A stretch of 17,462 bases of DNA from CAYNST01 sp964641175 (GCA_964641175.1 CAZXLJ010000068.1:1-17462); one strand, 5' to 3'. Positions 1 through 7,488 are shown, counted from the stretch's first letter. Notes: generated from the letters alone by a model not told the origin. Made by a program: numbers and translations.

Positions 1-821
1 GAACTGCTGGACGAAGAACTGCTGGAGCCACCTCCGCTCACCACCGTCGGCATGAACTGGGTGATCTGCGAGGCCAGGGCGGTCAGGCTGGCTGCGGCAT
101 CGGCGCCATTGGTGCGCGAGCGGTCAACCCCGCAGGCGCTGCCATCGCAGTCTACCTTCGGGTTGGAAAATACCGGCAGATGATTGTTGGTTCCATAGGA
201 TTGCGGATACGCCATGATGGTGCTGAACAATCCCTGGACGCCGTGCCCGCGAGCCCAGGGCCAGACGCCGCCGTTGCTGTTCTGAACATACGAGTGGCCG
301 AGGCTCATGTTGTGGCCAACCTCGTGAATAAAGGTATCCACGCCGCAGTCGATACCGACCAGGCTAAAGGCGGCGCTGGCGGCGTTGCTGTAGAGCTGGC
401 TCGAACTGGCATTCCCGGAAGGCACGTAACCAATCCCGCAGACATAGCCGCCAGACATTTGCTGACGCAGATTCAGCAGTGCCACAACATCGGCACCGGA
501 TTCGCGGCGCAGGCGGGCGACGGTGGTATCGCGACTGAAGCTTGAGAGATTGCTTTCGGTCACACGGGTATAAGCGGCGTCCAGACGCTGCGACCCAACC
601 AGCCGCAATTGCATGTCAACCTGGCTGTTGGTGAACGCCCGGTTTGCGTAGGTGATATAGGACGAGATACGGGCATTGATGTCGGCGCCGTTGCGGGTCT
701 GCAAGGCATCCGGCGTGTACAGTACCAGCACGTCGACGACCTGCGCGGCCTGGGCACCAGCTGCGCTCAGCGCGGCAAAACCTGCGGCGCCGAGCAGCCG
801 GGAAATACTGAATTTTTTCAT
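1..821 (-). CDS. Secreted M12-like (reprolysin-type) zinc metalloprotease, partial
   Basis: The frame is open from the ATG at 821-819 to the window edge, so the C-terminus is missing; 273 complete codons are visible. Residues 1-25 form a signal peptide (MKKFSISRLL, then an Ala-rich stretch ending AQA). The catalytic domain begins at once with VVDVLVLYTPDA. The zinc site HEVGHNMSLGH (His166, Glu167, His170, His176) and the Met-turn IMAY (Met203) give the metzincin signature HExxHxxGxxH plus Met. Four visible cysteines (128, 159, 225, 230) could form disulphides. After about residue 262 the chain becomes a run of at least eight serines, a polyserine linker that normally leads to a further domain such as a carbohydrate- or surface-binding module outside the window. 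There is no propeptide inside this protein; the gene 36 bases upstream probably supplies one. It acts outside the cytoplasm. The substrate is unknown. The zinc-protease assignment is firm, the exact subfamily less so. Confidence 0.9.
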   Translation of the reverse strand, partial: MKKFSISRLLGAAGFAALSAAGAQAAQVVDVLVLYTPDALQTRNGADINARISSYITYANRAFTNSQVDMQLRLVGSQRLDAAYTRVTESNLSSFSRDTTVARLRRESGADVVALLNLRQQMSGGYVCGIGYVPSGNASSSQLYSNAASAAFSLVGIDCGVDTFIHEVGHNMSLGHSYVQNSNGGVWPWARGHGVQGLFSTIMAYPQSYGTNNHLPVFSNPKVDCDGSACGVDRSRTNGADAAASLTALASQITQFMPTVVSGGGSSSSSSSS

Positions 822-857
822 GAAAACAGCCTACTGCTTGGTTGATAACGGGAAGTT

Positions 858-1556
858 CTAATTGATAACTGGAAGCGGTATTTCATCAGGCGGGCCAACG
901 ACAATGCCGTCGTCATAGGGCGCCTGGAGTTCTTTGATATGGCCCTCGTCCACCAGCGTGCCTGTGCCCGTCCGGTTGTCGATGACGACTGAAAATGTGC
1001 CACTTTCATTGGCGATGATCATGTGGGTCTGGAGTTCACCCCGAGTGATAATGACGGCCGCCTCTTTGCGGGCGCCGATAATGTCGCCCTGCCAGACCTG
1101 CACACCGTTGGGATCGTTGTGAGTGCCGGTCAGATCGGCTTCTATCATGTCGCCATCCGGAGTCGGCAGAATCAGGGTCTGGCCTACGCTGAATTCCTCG
1201 AGATTGGCCGGATTGACCTGGATTCGAGTTGCCGGGATGTCATCGACGACTAGGGTTGCATCTTCGTCCACCGGGAGATCCCACAGCTGCACGGGATCGG
1301 CGGACGGGGATGCAGGCGCTTTAACCGGTCGGGGAATGGGGGTGGAATCCGCACTGACCCGGTTGGATGGGGCGATGCTTGCCGGCGGGTCAATCGAAGC
1401 GTTTAATGTCGTGGCGGCCGACGGTTCTGATGGGTTGGCGGTGTCACGCGTATCTGAATATTGCGCACCGCCTGGCGTCTCATCCGAGCTGAACAGGGCG
1501 GTGGCTGAAACCAGAACAAGCGTCATACAACCGCCTAACCAATACTGCTTTTTCAC
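858..1556 (-). CDS. Secreted propeptide-like protein upstream of the metalloprotease
   Basis: 232 codons with a GTG start, chosen because GGAG lies seven bases upstream (CGGAGCACATTA, then GTG). The N-terminus (MKKQYWLGGCMTLVLVSATA) is a signal peptide or membrane anchor. Cys11 sits too early for a clear lipobox, but lipidation is not excluded. Residues ~25-90 are low-complexity, rich in Pro, Ser, Ala and Thr. The C-terminal half (~105-215) holds a repeated beta pattern with GQTLILPTPDGDMIEADL, then VQVWQGDIIG, AAVIITRGELQTHMI and GTFSVVIDNRTGTGTLVDEG. This resembles the N-terminal propeptide of bacterial M12/M72-like secreted metalloproteases: a 'LPDG' strand, a 'tWiG' strand, then 'G.i...g..y.i'. 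No cysteine is present in that part. It is probably co-transcribed with the protease, the stop being 36 bases before the protease ATG. The inferred role is inhibitor or foldase of the protease in trans. A plain hypothetical exported protein is the alternative. Confidence 0.75.
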   Translation of the reverse strand: MKKQYWLGGCMTLVLVSATALFSSDETPGGAQYSDTRDTANPSEPSAATTLNASIDPPASIAPSNRVSADSTPIPRPVKAPASPSADPVQLWDLPVDEDATLVVDDIPATRIQVNPANLEEFSVGQTLILPTPDGDMIEADLTGTHNDPNGVQVWQGDIIGARKEAAVIITRGELQTHMIIANESGTFSVVIDNRTGTGTLVDEGHIKELQAPYDDGIVVGPPDEIPLPVIN

Positions 1557-1891
1557 TAATGTGCTCCGAGACTACTTAAACCTTAGGCCTAGTTAACATT
1601 TTGCGTGGCAATCAGAAAGACTGCCAAGTCCCCGTACTAAACCACAGCTTAAGACTGTGTGTTGTGCGCTGTTCCCCATAACGGGAACCGGCGTCGCGGG
1701 TTCACGCATTTCGGCTGAACTTGATCAAAATAGTCCAGATGGAGCGGGGTCGGTGCTCGTGTGGCGCAACAAGTAAGTTGTTGTCGCATTGAAAGAAAAA
1801 TATTGATTAAAATGTGATCAAGTTGGCGGGAGAGGTTAATTGGAAGAACGATATCCCGCAATTAGAAAAGTATGATTTAAGGAAGGCGATG
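1557..1891. promoter_or_regulatory. Divergent intergenic region between propeptide-like gene and paiB-like gene
   Basis: No gene is evident in these 335 bases. The right part is AT-rich (about 1790-1815) and includes TAAAAT at 1808-1813 as a possible -10 for the rightward gene, without a convincing -35. A dyad TTGAT-N9-ATCAA (1803-1807 and 1817-1821) and the palindrome TTGATCAA (1721-1728) lie in the same region. Their spacing does not fit an FNR box (TTGAT-N4-ATCAA). The left part must carry the promoter of the leftward protease unit, but no clear hexamers are visible. GTG at 1814 is an in-frame upstream start for the next gene but has no ribosome binding site. Confidence 0.35.
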
Positions 1892-2557
1892 ATGGCAGGC
1901 ATGTATACCAGCAGGTGGTTTGAAGAAAAAGATCCGGCAGCAATCCACGACCTGGTCCGGCAGTGGCCTTTGGGAGCCTGGGTGATCAGCGCCGGTGGCG
2001 AGATGGTGGTCAACCACCTTCCCTTTCTTTTAAGCGATACCGAAGGGGGGCGCGGGATGCTGACGGGTCATGTTGCGCGGGCCAATCCAGTCTGGAAGAG
2101 TTTGCAATCGGGGCAGTCCTCGCTGGTCATTTTCCAGGGAGAACAGGCATACATTTCGCCCTCGTGGTATCCAAGCAAGCAGCAGGACGGCCGGTCGGTA
2201 CCAACCTGGAATTACCGCGTGGTTCACGCCAGAGGCGTGCCGCACATCGTGGAGGAGCCGGCCTGGCTGATCCAGCACCTCACAGAACTCACCGCCGCCC
2301 ACGAAGCTGGCCGGGCGAATCCCTGGCGCCTGACTGACGCGCCGGCGGGTCATATCGAAAAACTGGTCACCGGCATCGTCGGGATCAAAATTCCCCTCGA
2401 TTCGTTGACCGGAAAATGGAAGCTGGGCCAGAATCGCACCGCAACTGACCGCGCCGGGGTGGTCGCCGGTCTGGTTTCCACGGGAGATTACCGGGCGGTG
2501 GGGCTGGCCGAAAGGATGGCTGCGGTCGGAGGGGAAGTCGTCGATGAGCCGGGTTAA
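1892..2557 (+). CDS. PaiB-like FMN-binding split-barrel protein
   Basis: The family hallmark starts at MYTSRWFEEKD (PaiB proteins typically begin MYxPxxF). It is followed by DLVRQWPLGAWVI, NHLPFLL, GHVARANPVWK, VIFQGEQAYISPSWYPSK, VPTWNYRVVHARG, and a C-terminal GIVGIKIPLDSLTGKWKLGQNR. These are the conserved FMN-binding split-barrel segments and the C-terminal KxKLSQN-type helix of the family. The frame is open from GTG 1814, but GGAAGG at 1881-1886 is well spaced only for ATG 1892 (ATG 1889 and 1901 are alternatives), giving about 221 residues, close to the usual 200-210. PaiB of Bacillus subtilis is a negative regulator of sporulation and degradative enzyme genes; in proteobacteria the function is unsettled and may be a flavin- or heme-related activity. 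It is cytoplasmic. The next gene on the same strand starts 145 bases downstream, so an operon is possible but not shown. The family call is secure, the regulatory role is inference. Confidence 0.9.
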   Translation: MAGMYTSRWFEEKDPAAIHDLVRQWPLGAWVISAGGEMVVNHLPFLLSDTEGGRGMLTGHVARANPVWKSLQSGQSSLVIFQGEQAYISPSWYPSKQQDGRSVPTWNYRVVHARGVPHIVEEPAWLIQHLTELTAAHEAGRANPWRLTDAPAGHIEKLVTGIVGIKIPLDSLTGKWKLGQNRTATDRAGVVAGLVSTGDYRAVGLAERMAAVGGEVVDEPG

Positions 2558-2701
2558 CTAAAACTGACCAGAGGATCCCTAAATATGACAAATATGAACA
2601 GCGTCGGAAAAGATCGCGTATAGAATTGCGAGACGCGTTCTCGGACAGACCGTACCAGCTGCAGGGTGGCGGTTCTTTAGAAACTGGCCTGGAGACTTTG
2701 T

Positions 2702-2896
2702 ATGTTGTGGAAAATTCTGGTAGGGGTAGTCATCACCGCGCTGATTCTTCTGGCAATACTGGAGTTTATTGTGGTGGGAGCAGCAGTATTGGCAATTGGT
2801 GGAGTCATCATCCTCGCCGTGGCTATAGGCAGTATCCTGACGAGGATGAAAAAGAAAAAGGCCTCGCTGTCCGTGCGGAGTCATTCAAGGAGTTAA
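2702..2896 (+). CDS. Small hydrophobic membrane protein, 64 aa
   Basis: A strong GGAGA at 2691-2695 lies six bases before the ATG. The protein is almost wholly hydrophobic: MLWKILVGVVITALILLAIL, then VVGAAVLAIGGVIILAVAIG, then a short basic tail RMKKKK. This predicts two closely packed transmembrane helices or one long hairpin, with the positive tail cytoplasmic. The stop TAA (2894-2896) is two bases before the ATG of the following flavoprotein. The ribosome binding site of that gene lies inside this one, so the two are probably translationally coupled. I recognise no family. The ribosome binding site, coupling and clean hydrophobic pattern make it likely real; a role as membrane partner of the flavoprotein is speculation. 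Confidence 0.65.
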   Translation: MLWKILVGVVITALILLAILEFIVVGAAVLAIGGVIILAVAIGSILTRMKKKKASLSVRSHSRS

Positions 2897-2898
2897 GA

Positions 2899-3453
2899 AT
2901 GGGACAGCAATTTCCCGAAATGTCGGAAAAGCACCAGCAGTTTATCGAAACGCAACACGTATTCTTTGTAGGCACGGCTGCCGGCTCCGGCAGCGTGAAT
3001 ATTTCTCCTAAAGGAATGGATTCGCTGCGAATTCTCGACAGCCGTCGGGTGGCCTGGTTGAATGTAACCGGCAGCGGCAACGAAACCAGCGCTCATGTTC
3101 AGCAAAATCCGCGCATGACCCTCATGTTCTGCGCATTCGAAGGCAAGCCGCTGATCTTGCGCCTGTACGGGCAGGCGCGGGTAATTCACCCCCCGGAGCC
3201 GCAGTGGCAGGAACTCTACCCGTTATTCAAGCCGCTGCCGGGTGCCCGTCAGATATTCGACCTCCAGATTGATCTCGTGCAAACGTCCTGCGGTATGGCA
3301 GTCCCTTATTTTTCCTATGAAAGCGACCGGGAATTGTTAAATGACTGGGCCATTAAAAAAGGCGGGGACGGAATCACTCGCTACTGGGAAGAAAAAAACC
3401 AGGTGAGTATTGATGGTTTGCCGACGCATATTGTCGAACGCAGCAAACTCTAA
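2899..3453 (+). CDS. Pyridoxamine 5'-phosphate oxidase-like FMN-binding protein
   Basis: 184 residues. AAGGAG (2887-2892) sits six bases upstream of ATG 2899. The frame is open upstream to 2626 but that part overlaps the preceding small gene and is not translated. The pattern matches PNPOx-like split-barrel flavoproteins: HQQFIETQHVFFVGTAA, GSVNISPKGMDSLRIL, RVAWLNVTGSGNETSAHVQQ (flavin-phosphate contact region), NPRMTLMFCAFEGKPLILRLYGQARV, and a C-terminal YWEEKNQVSIDGLPT. It is cytoplasmic. Proteins of this sort are usually annotated only as 'pyridoxamine 5'-phosphate oxidase family'; members include F420 and flavin reductases and heme-related enzymes, so vitamin B6 oxidation should not be assumed. 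It follows the 64-aa membrane protein with a two-base gap. The PaiB-like gene upstream has the same fold. Confidence 0.88.
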   Translation: MGQQFPEMSEKHQQFIETQHVFFVGTAAGSGSVNISPKGMDSLRILDSRRVAWLNVTGSGNETSAHVQQNPRMTLMFCAFEGKPLILRLYGQARVIHPPEPQWQELYPLFKPLPGARQIFDLQIDLVQTSCGMAVPYFSYESDRELLNDWAIKKGGDGITRYWEEKNQVSIDGLPTHIVERSKL

Positions 3454-3665
3454 AAACAGGTATAAAGATGGGCGCCGGAGCGCCGGTCCGATCTGGCCAT
3501 TCCTGGCCGGCCACACTTGGCCGGCCACACCCCACGGGGCTTGCATCGCTTTGCGATGTCCTGCATTGGTACTTCGCGACAGGCAGTCAGCATGCCTTCG
3601 AGGCGCCGTCTTGATCTCGCAAAGCGCTGTTAGCCAGACGCTATTCGGACCTGATCGGAGGTTCC
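3454..3665. other. Convergent intergenic region with tandem repeat and small hairpins
   Basis: The gap between two converging genes. It contains GGCGC-CGGA-GCGCC (3471-3484), a perfect 13-bp tandem repeat TGGCCGGCCACAC at 3504-3516 and 3518-3530 whose core GGCCGGCC is itself palindromic, and the hairpin CATCGC-TTT-GCGATG (3544-3558). No U-tract follows any of these, so no classical rho-independent terminator can be called, although the hairpins could still mark transcript ends. No gene is visible. Confidence 0.5.
3504..3530. repeat. Tandem 13-bp repeat with GGCCGGCC palindromes
   Basis: TGGCCGGCCACAC occurs twice with a single T between copies. Each copy contains the self-complementary GGCCGGCC, so the copies could pair with each other or within themselves. 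It lies between two converging genes. Confidence 0.8.
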
Positions 3666-5810
3666 TTAGCCTGCCGGAGGCTGCCGGCCCACTTCGATCA
3701 CACGACCGGCCGAAGCGATGGTTTCAGGCCGGTGGGCAATCATCACGCGGGTGATGTTCAGTTGCTTGATGTTCATGTTGATGGCGCGTTCGCTATCGGT
3801 GTCCAGGTTGCTGGTGGCTTCATCCAGATACAGAATCTGGGGCCTTCGATAGAACGCCCGTGCGAGGATAATCCGTTGCCTCTGACCGCCACTGAGGTTA
3901 CTCCCCATATCGCCCACCAGAGTGTTGTACTGCATAGGCATCTTCATGATTTCTTCATGGATGCAAGCCAGTTGCGCGGAGAACACGACTGCATTGACAT
4001 CCACCTGCGCATCGAAACAGGCGATGTTGTCCAGCACTGAGCCGCTGAGCAGGGTGTCGTCCTGCATCACGGCCGCAATCGAGCCCCGGTAACCCGGCAG
4101 CTTCTGGATGGGCGTGCCGTCGACGAGAATTTCACCTTCGGTAGGTTCCAGCAAACCCATGAGACACTTGACCAACGTGGTTTTGCCACAGCCGCTGGGC
4201 CCAACGATCGCAACTGTCTCGCCGGGTTCCACCTTGAAACTGATGTTCTGGAAAACCGGTTCATCCTCTTTGCCATAACGAAAACCCAGTGATCTCACTT
4301 CGATACCGCCACGCGGTTTTGGATCGCGAGGATCGGTGCCGGTCTGATAGGTGGCGGGGAGGTGATTTTCATCGTGCAGTTTTTCCGCGGGCGTCAGGAT
4401 GATATCGGAAAGACGCTCAAGATGAAGGCCGACCATTTTCAGTTCAATACCGTGGGCGACCAGCGATTCAACGGATGAAATAAAGCGCCCTTTGTAACTC
4501 ATGAACGCGTAAAGCATACCGATGGTCATGTCATTGGCGACCACCATACGGGCGGCGAGATAGATCACCACAATATTTTCGACACCGAAGAGAATCTGGT
4601 TCACCACCTGGTAATTGATATTCCACCCGGCAATCCGGATATCCCGGTTGAGGTAGTCCACCATCTTGTTCTGCCACTGGGCCTGGCGGTCATTTTCCTT
4701 CTGAAAAATCTTGAGTGTCTGAATGGATTTCACCGACTCCATGAAGTGGGTGTCGTGCTTCGCCTTTGCGACCAGACTTTCTTCAGTCATCACTTTGAGG
4801 GGAAAAAAGTGCGCAGCCCTTACGGCGATATACATGAGTACAACCACCAGCACCACGACTGTCAGCGTGCCGCTGTAGATAAACATGGCGACCAGCATGA
4901 CCAGCGACATGACGCCGTCCACAACGGCAGTGACCAGACCGGTAGAAATGAGCTGCTGAATGCTTTGCAGTGAGCCGAAACGGGAGACGACATCACCCAT
5001 GTGCCGCTTGCCGAAAAAATCGGTGGGCAGCCTGATCAGGTGTCTGAACACATTGGCCGCAAGTTGCAGGTTAAGACGGCTGGACAGGCCCAGAATCGAG
5101 TACTGCCGCACCAGTTCGGTCGCCACCTGGGTGACGAGCAGCAAACCGAATCCCAGCGCCAGAGCAAGCAGCAGGTCATAGTCGCCACTGAGGATGACGT
5201 CGTCGATCACCGTCTGCATGTACAGAGGTGCGGCCAGCGCAAAAAGCTGCAACAGAAATGACAGCGCCAGAACAAGAATGAGGCTGCGCTTCAAGCCGGT
5301 TGCACGCGACCACAACTGTTTGAGTTTGACGCGCTGCTTTTCCTTCCCTTCGACGAAGTCCGCCGTCGGTGTCAGCTCCAGCACGATGCCGGTAAAATGT
5401 TTGCCCAGTTCCGACAATGCAATCTCGCGCTTGCCCATCGCCGGATCATGGATGATGACTTTTTTGCCGGTGACCTGCCGGAGCACCACAAAGTGGTTCA
5501 TATCCCAATGCAGAATACAGGGCAGCTGAAGTTTCGGCAGATCGGAAATTTCGCAGCGCAGAGCACGCGATTGCAGGTTAATCTGGCCGGCCAGCTCAAT
5601 AAGGGTTTTCAGGGTCACACCGCGGGTGGAAATGGCGAAGCGCCGCCGCATGGAAGCAAGATCGGTTTCGAACCCGTGATATGAAGCGACCATCGCCAGA
5701 CAAGCCAAGCCGCATTCGGCAGCTTCGGTTTGCAAAATGGCGGGAAGGGACTTGCCCCCCTGAAAATTCAGCAGTCGGGTGATATCGGAGTTTGCTGCAC
5801 TTTTGGCCAT
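3666..5810 (-). CDS. C39 peptidase-ABC exporter for double-glycine leader peptides (CvaB/LagD type)
   Basis: A 714-residue inner-membrane ABC exporter with three regions. (1) A C39 peptidase, ~20-150: LQTEAAECGLACL gives catalytic Cys33 and oxyanion Gln27; NHFVVL gives His106; HDP gives Asp122, so the triad is complete and leader cleavage after Gly-Gly is expected. (2) A membrane domain, ~170-455, with hydrophobic helices such as SLILVLALSFLLQLFALAAP. (3) An ATPase domain: Walker A GPSGCGKTT (537-545), signature LSGGQ (639-643), Walker B ILYLDEA (659-665), H-loop His693. The C-terminus is short (EVGRQPPAG). The family cleaves a leader from a small peptide and exports it through a HlyD-type adaptor and TolC. 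The HlyD gene ends one base upstream, so the two form an operon. The cargo is most likely the double-glycine peptide at 7951-8226. No TolC homologue is in the window. Confidence 0.96.
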   Translation of the reverse strand: MAKSAANSDITRLLNFQGGKSLPAILQTEAAECGLACLAMVASYHGFETDLASMRRRFAISTRGVTLKTLIELAGQINLQSRALRCEISDLPKLQLPCILHWDMNHFVVLRQVTGKKVIIHDPAMGKREIALSELGKHFTGIVLELTPTADFVEGKEKQRVKLKQLWSRATGLKRSLILVLALSFLLQLFALAAPLYMQTVIDDVILSGDYDLLLALALGFGLLLVTQVATELVRQYSILGLSSRLNLQLAANVFRHLIRLPTDFFGKRHMGDVVSRFGSLQSIQQLISTGLVTAVVDGVMSLVMLVAMFIYSGTLTVVVLVVVLMYIAVRAAHFFPLKVMTEESLVAKAKHDTHFMESVKSIQTLKIFQKENDRQAQWQNKMVDYLNRDIRIAGWNINYQVVNQILFGVENIVVIYLAARMVVANDMTIGMLYAFMSYKGRFISSVESLVAHGIELKMVGLHLERLSDIILTPAEKLHDENHLPATYQTGTDPRDPKPRGGIEVRSLGFRYGKEDEPVFQNISFKVEPGETVAIVGPSGCGKTTLVKCLMGLLEPTEGEILVDGTPIQKLPGYRGSIAAVMQDDTLLSGSVLDNIACFDAQVDVNAVVFSAQLACIHEEIMKMPMQYNTLVGDMGSNLSGGQRQRIILARAFYRRPQILYLDEATSNLDTDSERAINMNIKQLNITRVMIAHRPETIASAGRVIEVGRQPPAG

Positions 5811-5811
5811 A

Positions 5812-7062
5812 TCAGAGTCCGCCTCGCAGACTCAGAATGGGTTCGAATATCCATTCCATCAATGTCCGGTCTTCCAGTGTAATGTCGGCTGACAAGGTCA
5901 TACCGGCTTTCAGGGGCACATGACCGCCGTAGGCGACCACATTGTCATCTTTCAGATGTGCCGATATGACGTATACCGGCTCATTAAACGGGACCGGCGC
6001 GGATTGCAGTTCGTTGGGCAATACCACCGATCGGGATATGTGATCCACAACAGCTTCATAAGCGCCGAATTTCTGAAAAGGAAATGCGTCATATTTAATG
6101 CGAATGGCCTGCTCCGGATTGATGAATCCGGAAGCGCGCACTGGCGCTATGAGGGTGATGCGCAGTTTGCCGTCCTCCGGCAACAACGACAATAGCGGAT
6201 GGCTCTGGGACACTCGCAGGCCTCTTTCCGCCTGAAGGTTGGACACTATCCCGTTTCTGTCAGCGGTGATGACGTACTCGCGATTACGCTCACTGCTGTT
6301 TATTTTCTGCGAGAGTTCGCTGATCTGCGATTTAATTGTTGACGCCTGAATCCGGTATTCTTCGGCCATGCGGTTTTTCTCGACCAGAAGCTGATCGAGC
6401 GAAGTCTGCTTGGCGTTCTTTTCGCGTTGCAACCGCTTTAGTTCGGATTCCAGCGCCAGGTGCTGTTCCACAACGGTATGGTATTCGGTCTGCGACAGAT
6501 GACCTTTGTCGAGCATCCGCCGGGAACGTTCAACCCGCATGGATTGCAGATGCTTGCGCTTTTCCAGAATGGAAACCTCCTGATTCAGAAATTCCAGGTC
6601 GGCCTTGTGGGCGTCCACTTCGCGAGCCTGCTCGGTAATTCGCAGGCCGGCGAGATTTTCCGTACTTTCGAGCTGCTCGGTGAAATACTCGCGCTGCTTT
6701 ATGTATTCCTCCATCATGCGCTCGTCGAGGCCAACCCCGTCCGCCATGGTAAGTTCGTTGCTGATTTTTACCAGAGGCTGCCCCTTTTCCACGAAGTCGC
6801 CATTGGCGACCAGCGTCTCTGCGATGATGCCTTCGCCTTCCGGATAAATGCGGACGACGCCTTCATTGGGTTCAAGCCAGCCGACCACCGTCTCTTTTCT
6901 CGAATACGACATGGTGAAGAGAAGAATAACGGCAGCGGTAACAATAAAAATCAGAAAGCCCGCGACAACGGATATCCGAACGCTGGGCAACAGCAACACG
7001 TCCCCATGCAGCCGGTCAAGCTGCTGGGCAACGGCCTCTTCCCGGAATAGCGGCTGGCTCAA
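5812..7062 (-). CDS. HlyD-family periplasmic adaptor of the peptide exporter
   Basis: 416 residues. The start is TTG at 7062-7060, preceded by GTGGAGGTTGT with GGAGG at a four-base spacing; no ATG upstream fits. After a cytoplasmic N-terminus with LFREEAVAQQ...RLHGDVLL (typical of the CvaA/RaxA branch) comes one transmembrane helix (~32-52). Next is a lipoyl/biotinyl-like half (VGWLEPNEGVVRIYPEGEGI, NGDFVEKGQPLVKIS), a long alpha-helical coiled-coil hairpin (~115-265, rich in Glu, Lys, Arg, Gln and Leu), the second lipoyl half (ADRNGIVSNLQAERGLRVSQ), and a beta-barrel C-terminus (AGMTLSADITLEDRTLMEWI). It bridges the ABC exporter to an outer-membrane channel. The start overlaps the stop of the 74-codon ORF upstream (TTGA), implying translational coupling. 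The stop is one base from the exporter ATG. Confidence 0.95.
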   Translation of the reverse strand: MSQPLFREEAVAQQLDRLHGDVLLLPSVRISVVAGFLIFIVTAAVILLFTMSYSRKETVVGWLEPNEGVVRIYPEGEGIIAETLVANGDFVEKGQPLVKISNELTMADGVGLDERMMEEYIKQREYFTEQLESTENLAGLRITEQAREVDAHKADLEFLNQEVSILEKRKHLQSMRVERSRRMLDKGHLSQTEYHTVVEQHLALESELKRLQREKNAKQTSLDQLLVEKNRMAEEYRIQASTIKSQISELSQKINSSERNREYVITADRNGIVSNLQAERGLRVSQSHPLLSLLPEDGKLRITLIAPVRASGFINPEQAIRIKYDAFPFQKFGAYEAVVDHISRSVVLPNELQSAPVPFNEPVYVISAHLKDDNVVAYGGHVPLKAGMTLSADITLEDRTLMEWIFEPILSLRGGL

Positions 7063-7283
7063 ACAACCTCCACTGAAAAAATGTTCAGCAGTCGGGCGTT
7101 GGTTCGCTGTGCATTTTTAACAATCGTGACGACGGAATAAAAGGCATGACGAAAACTTGAAGAAAGCGGGTATCCGGGCGCGATCCCCAAGGCGCGATAT
7201 CCCGTGTATGGAAAGCAGGTCAACGAGGCCGGTGGAGCGGAATCGTCGTCCATCATCCCGTATTCAAAAAATACGTTCTTCAT
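7059..7283 (-). CDS. Unknown 74-aa protein preceding the HlyD adaptor
   Basis: The ATG at 7283-7281 is preceded by GGAGAG three bases upstream, a usable ribosome binding site. The stop TGA (7061-7059) overlaps the TTG start of the adaptor by two bases. The protein begins MKNVFFEYGMMDDDSAPPAS and ends NARLLNIFSVEVV. It has one Cys, several aromatic residues, no clear transmembrane helix, no signal peptide and no double glycine. I recognise no family. Position and coupling suggest either a real small protein of the secretion operon (accessory, regulator or immunity-like) or an upstream ORF that delivers ribosomes to the weak TTG start. Its odd composition leaves open that only the act of translation matters. 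Confidence 0.45.
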   Translation of the reverse strand: MKNVFFEYGMMDDDSAPPASLTCFPYTGYRALGIAPGYPLSSSFRHAFYSVVTIVKNAQRTNARLLNIFSVEVV

Positions 7284-7470
7284 TGACTCTCCATTTGCGG
7301 TGAATTCCGCAGATTTTTAGAGCGAGAAAGCTAAAAAATAAAATTCGGTAATTTACGCTCAGAAGGAAGTAATCAAGACGGGATAGGTACTTACTTGCCC
7401 TAACATCAAAAAGACACGCCCTGTCGCTCTTCCTTGAAAATCTCCGTACGCAAAACTCCTGAGGCTACTT

Positions 7471-7488
7471 GTTCAGTACATCCTGAAC
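7471..7488. promoter_or_regulatory. Candidate operator: 18-bp dyad GTTCAG-N6-CTGAAC
   Basis: Perfect 6-bp inverted arms (7471-7476 and 7483-7488) around TACATC, in the middle of the divergent region between exporter operon and precursor. The size and symmetry suit a dimeric repressor or activator. It does not match a consensus LexA box, and I cannot name the regulator. Confidence 0.35.

Noticed and set aside
2626..2898. N-terminal extension of the PNPOx-like protein
   Set aside because: Overlaps the 64-aa membrane protein gene, while AAGGAG and the family start both point to ATG 2899.
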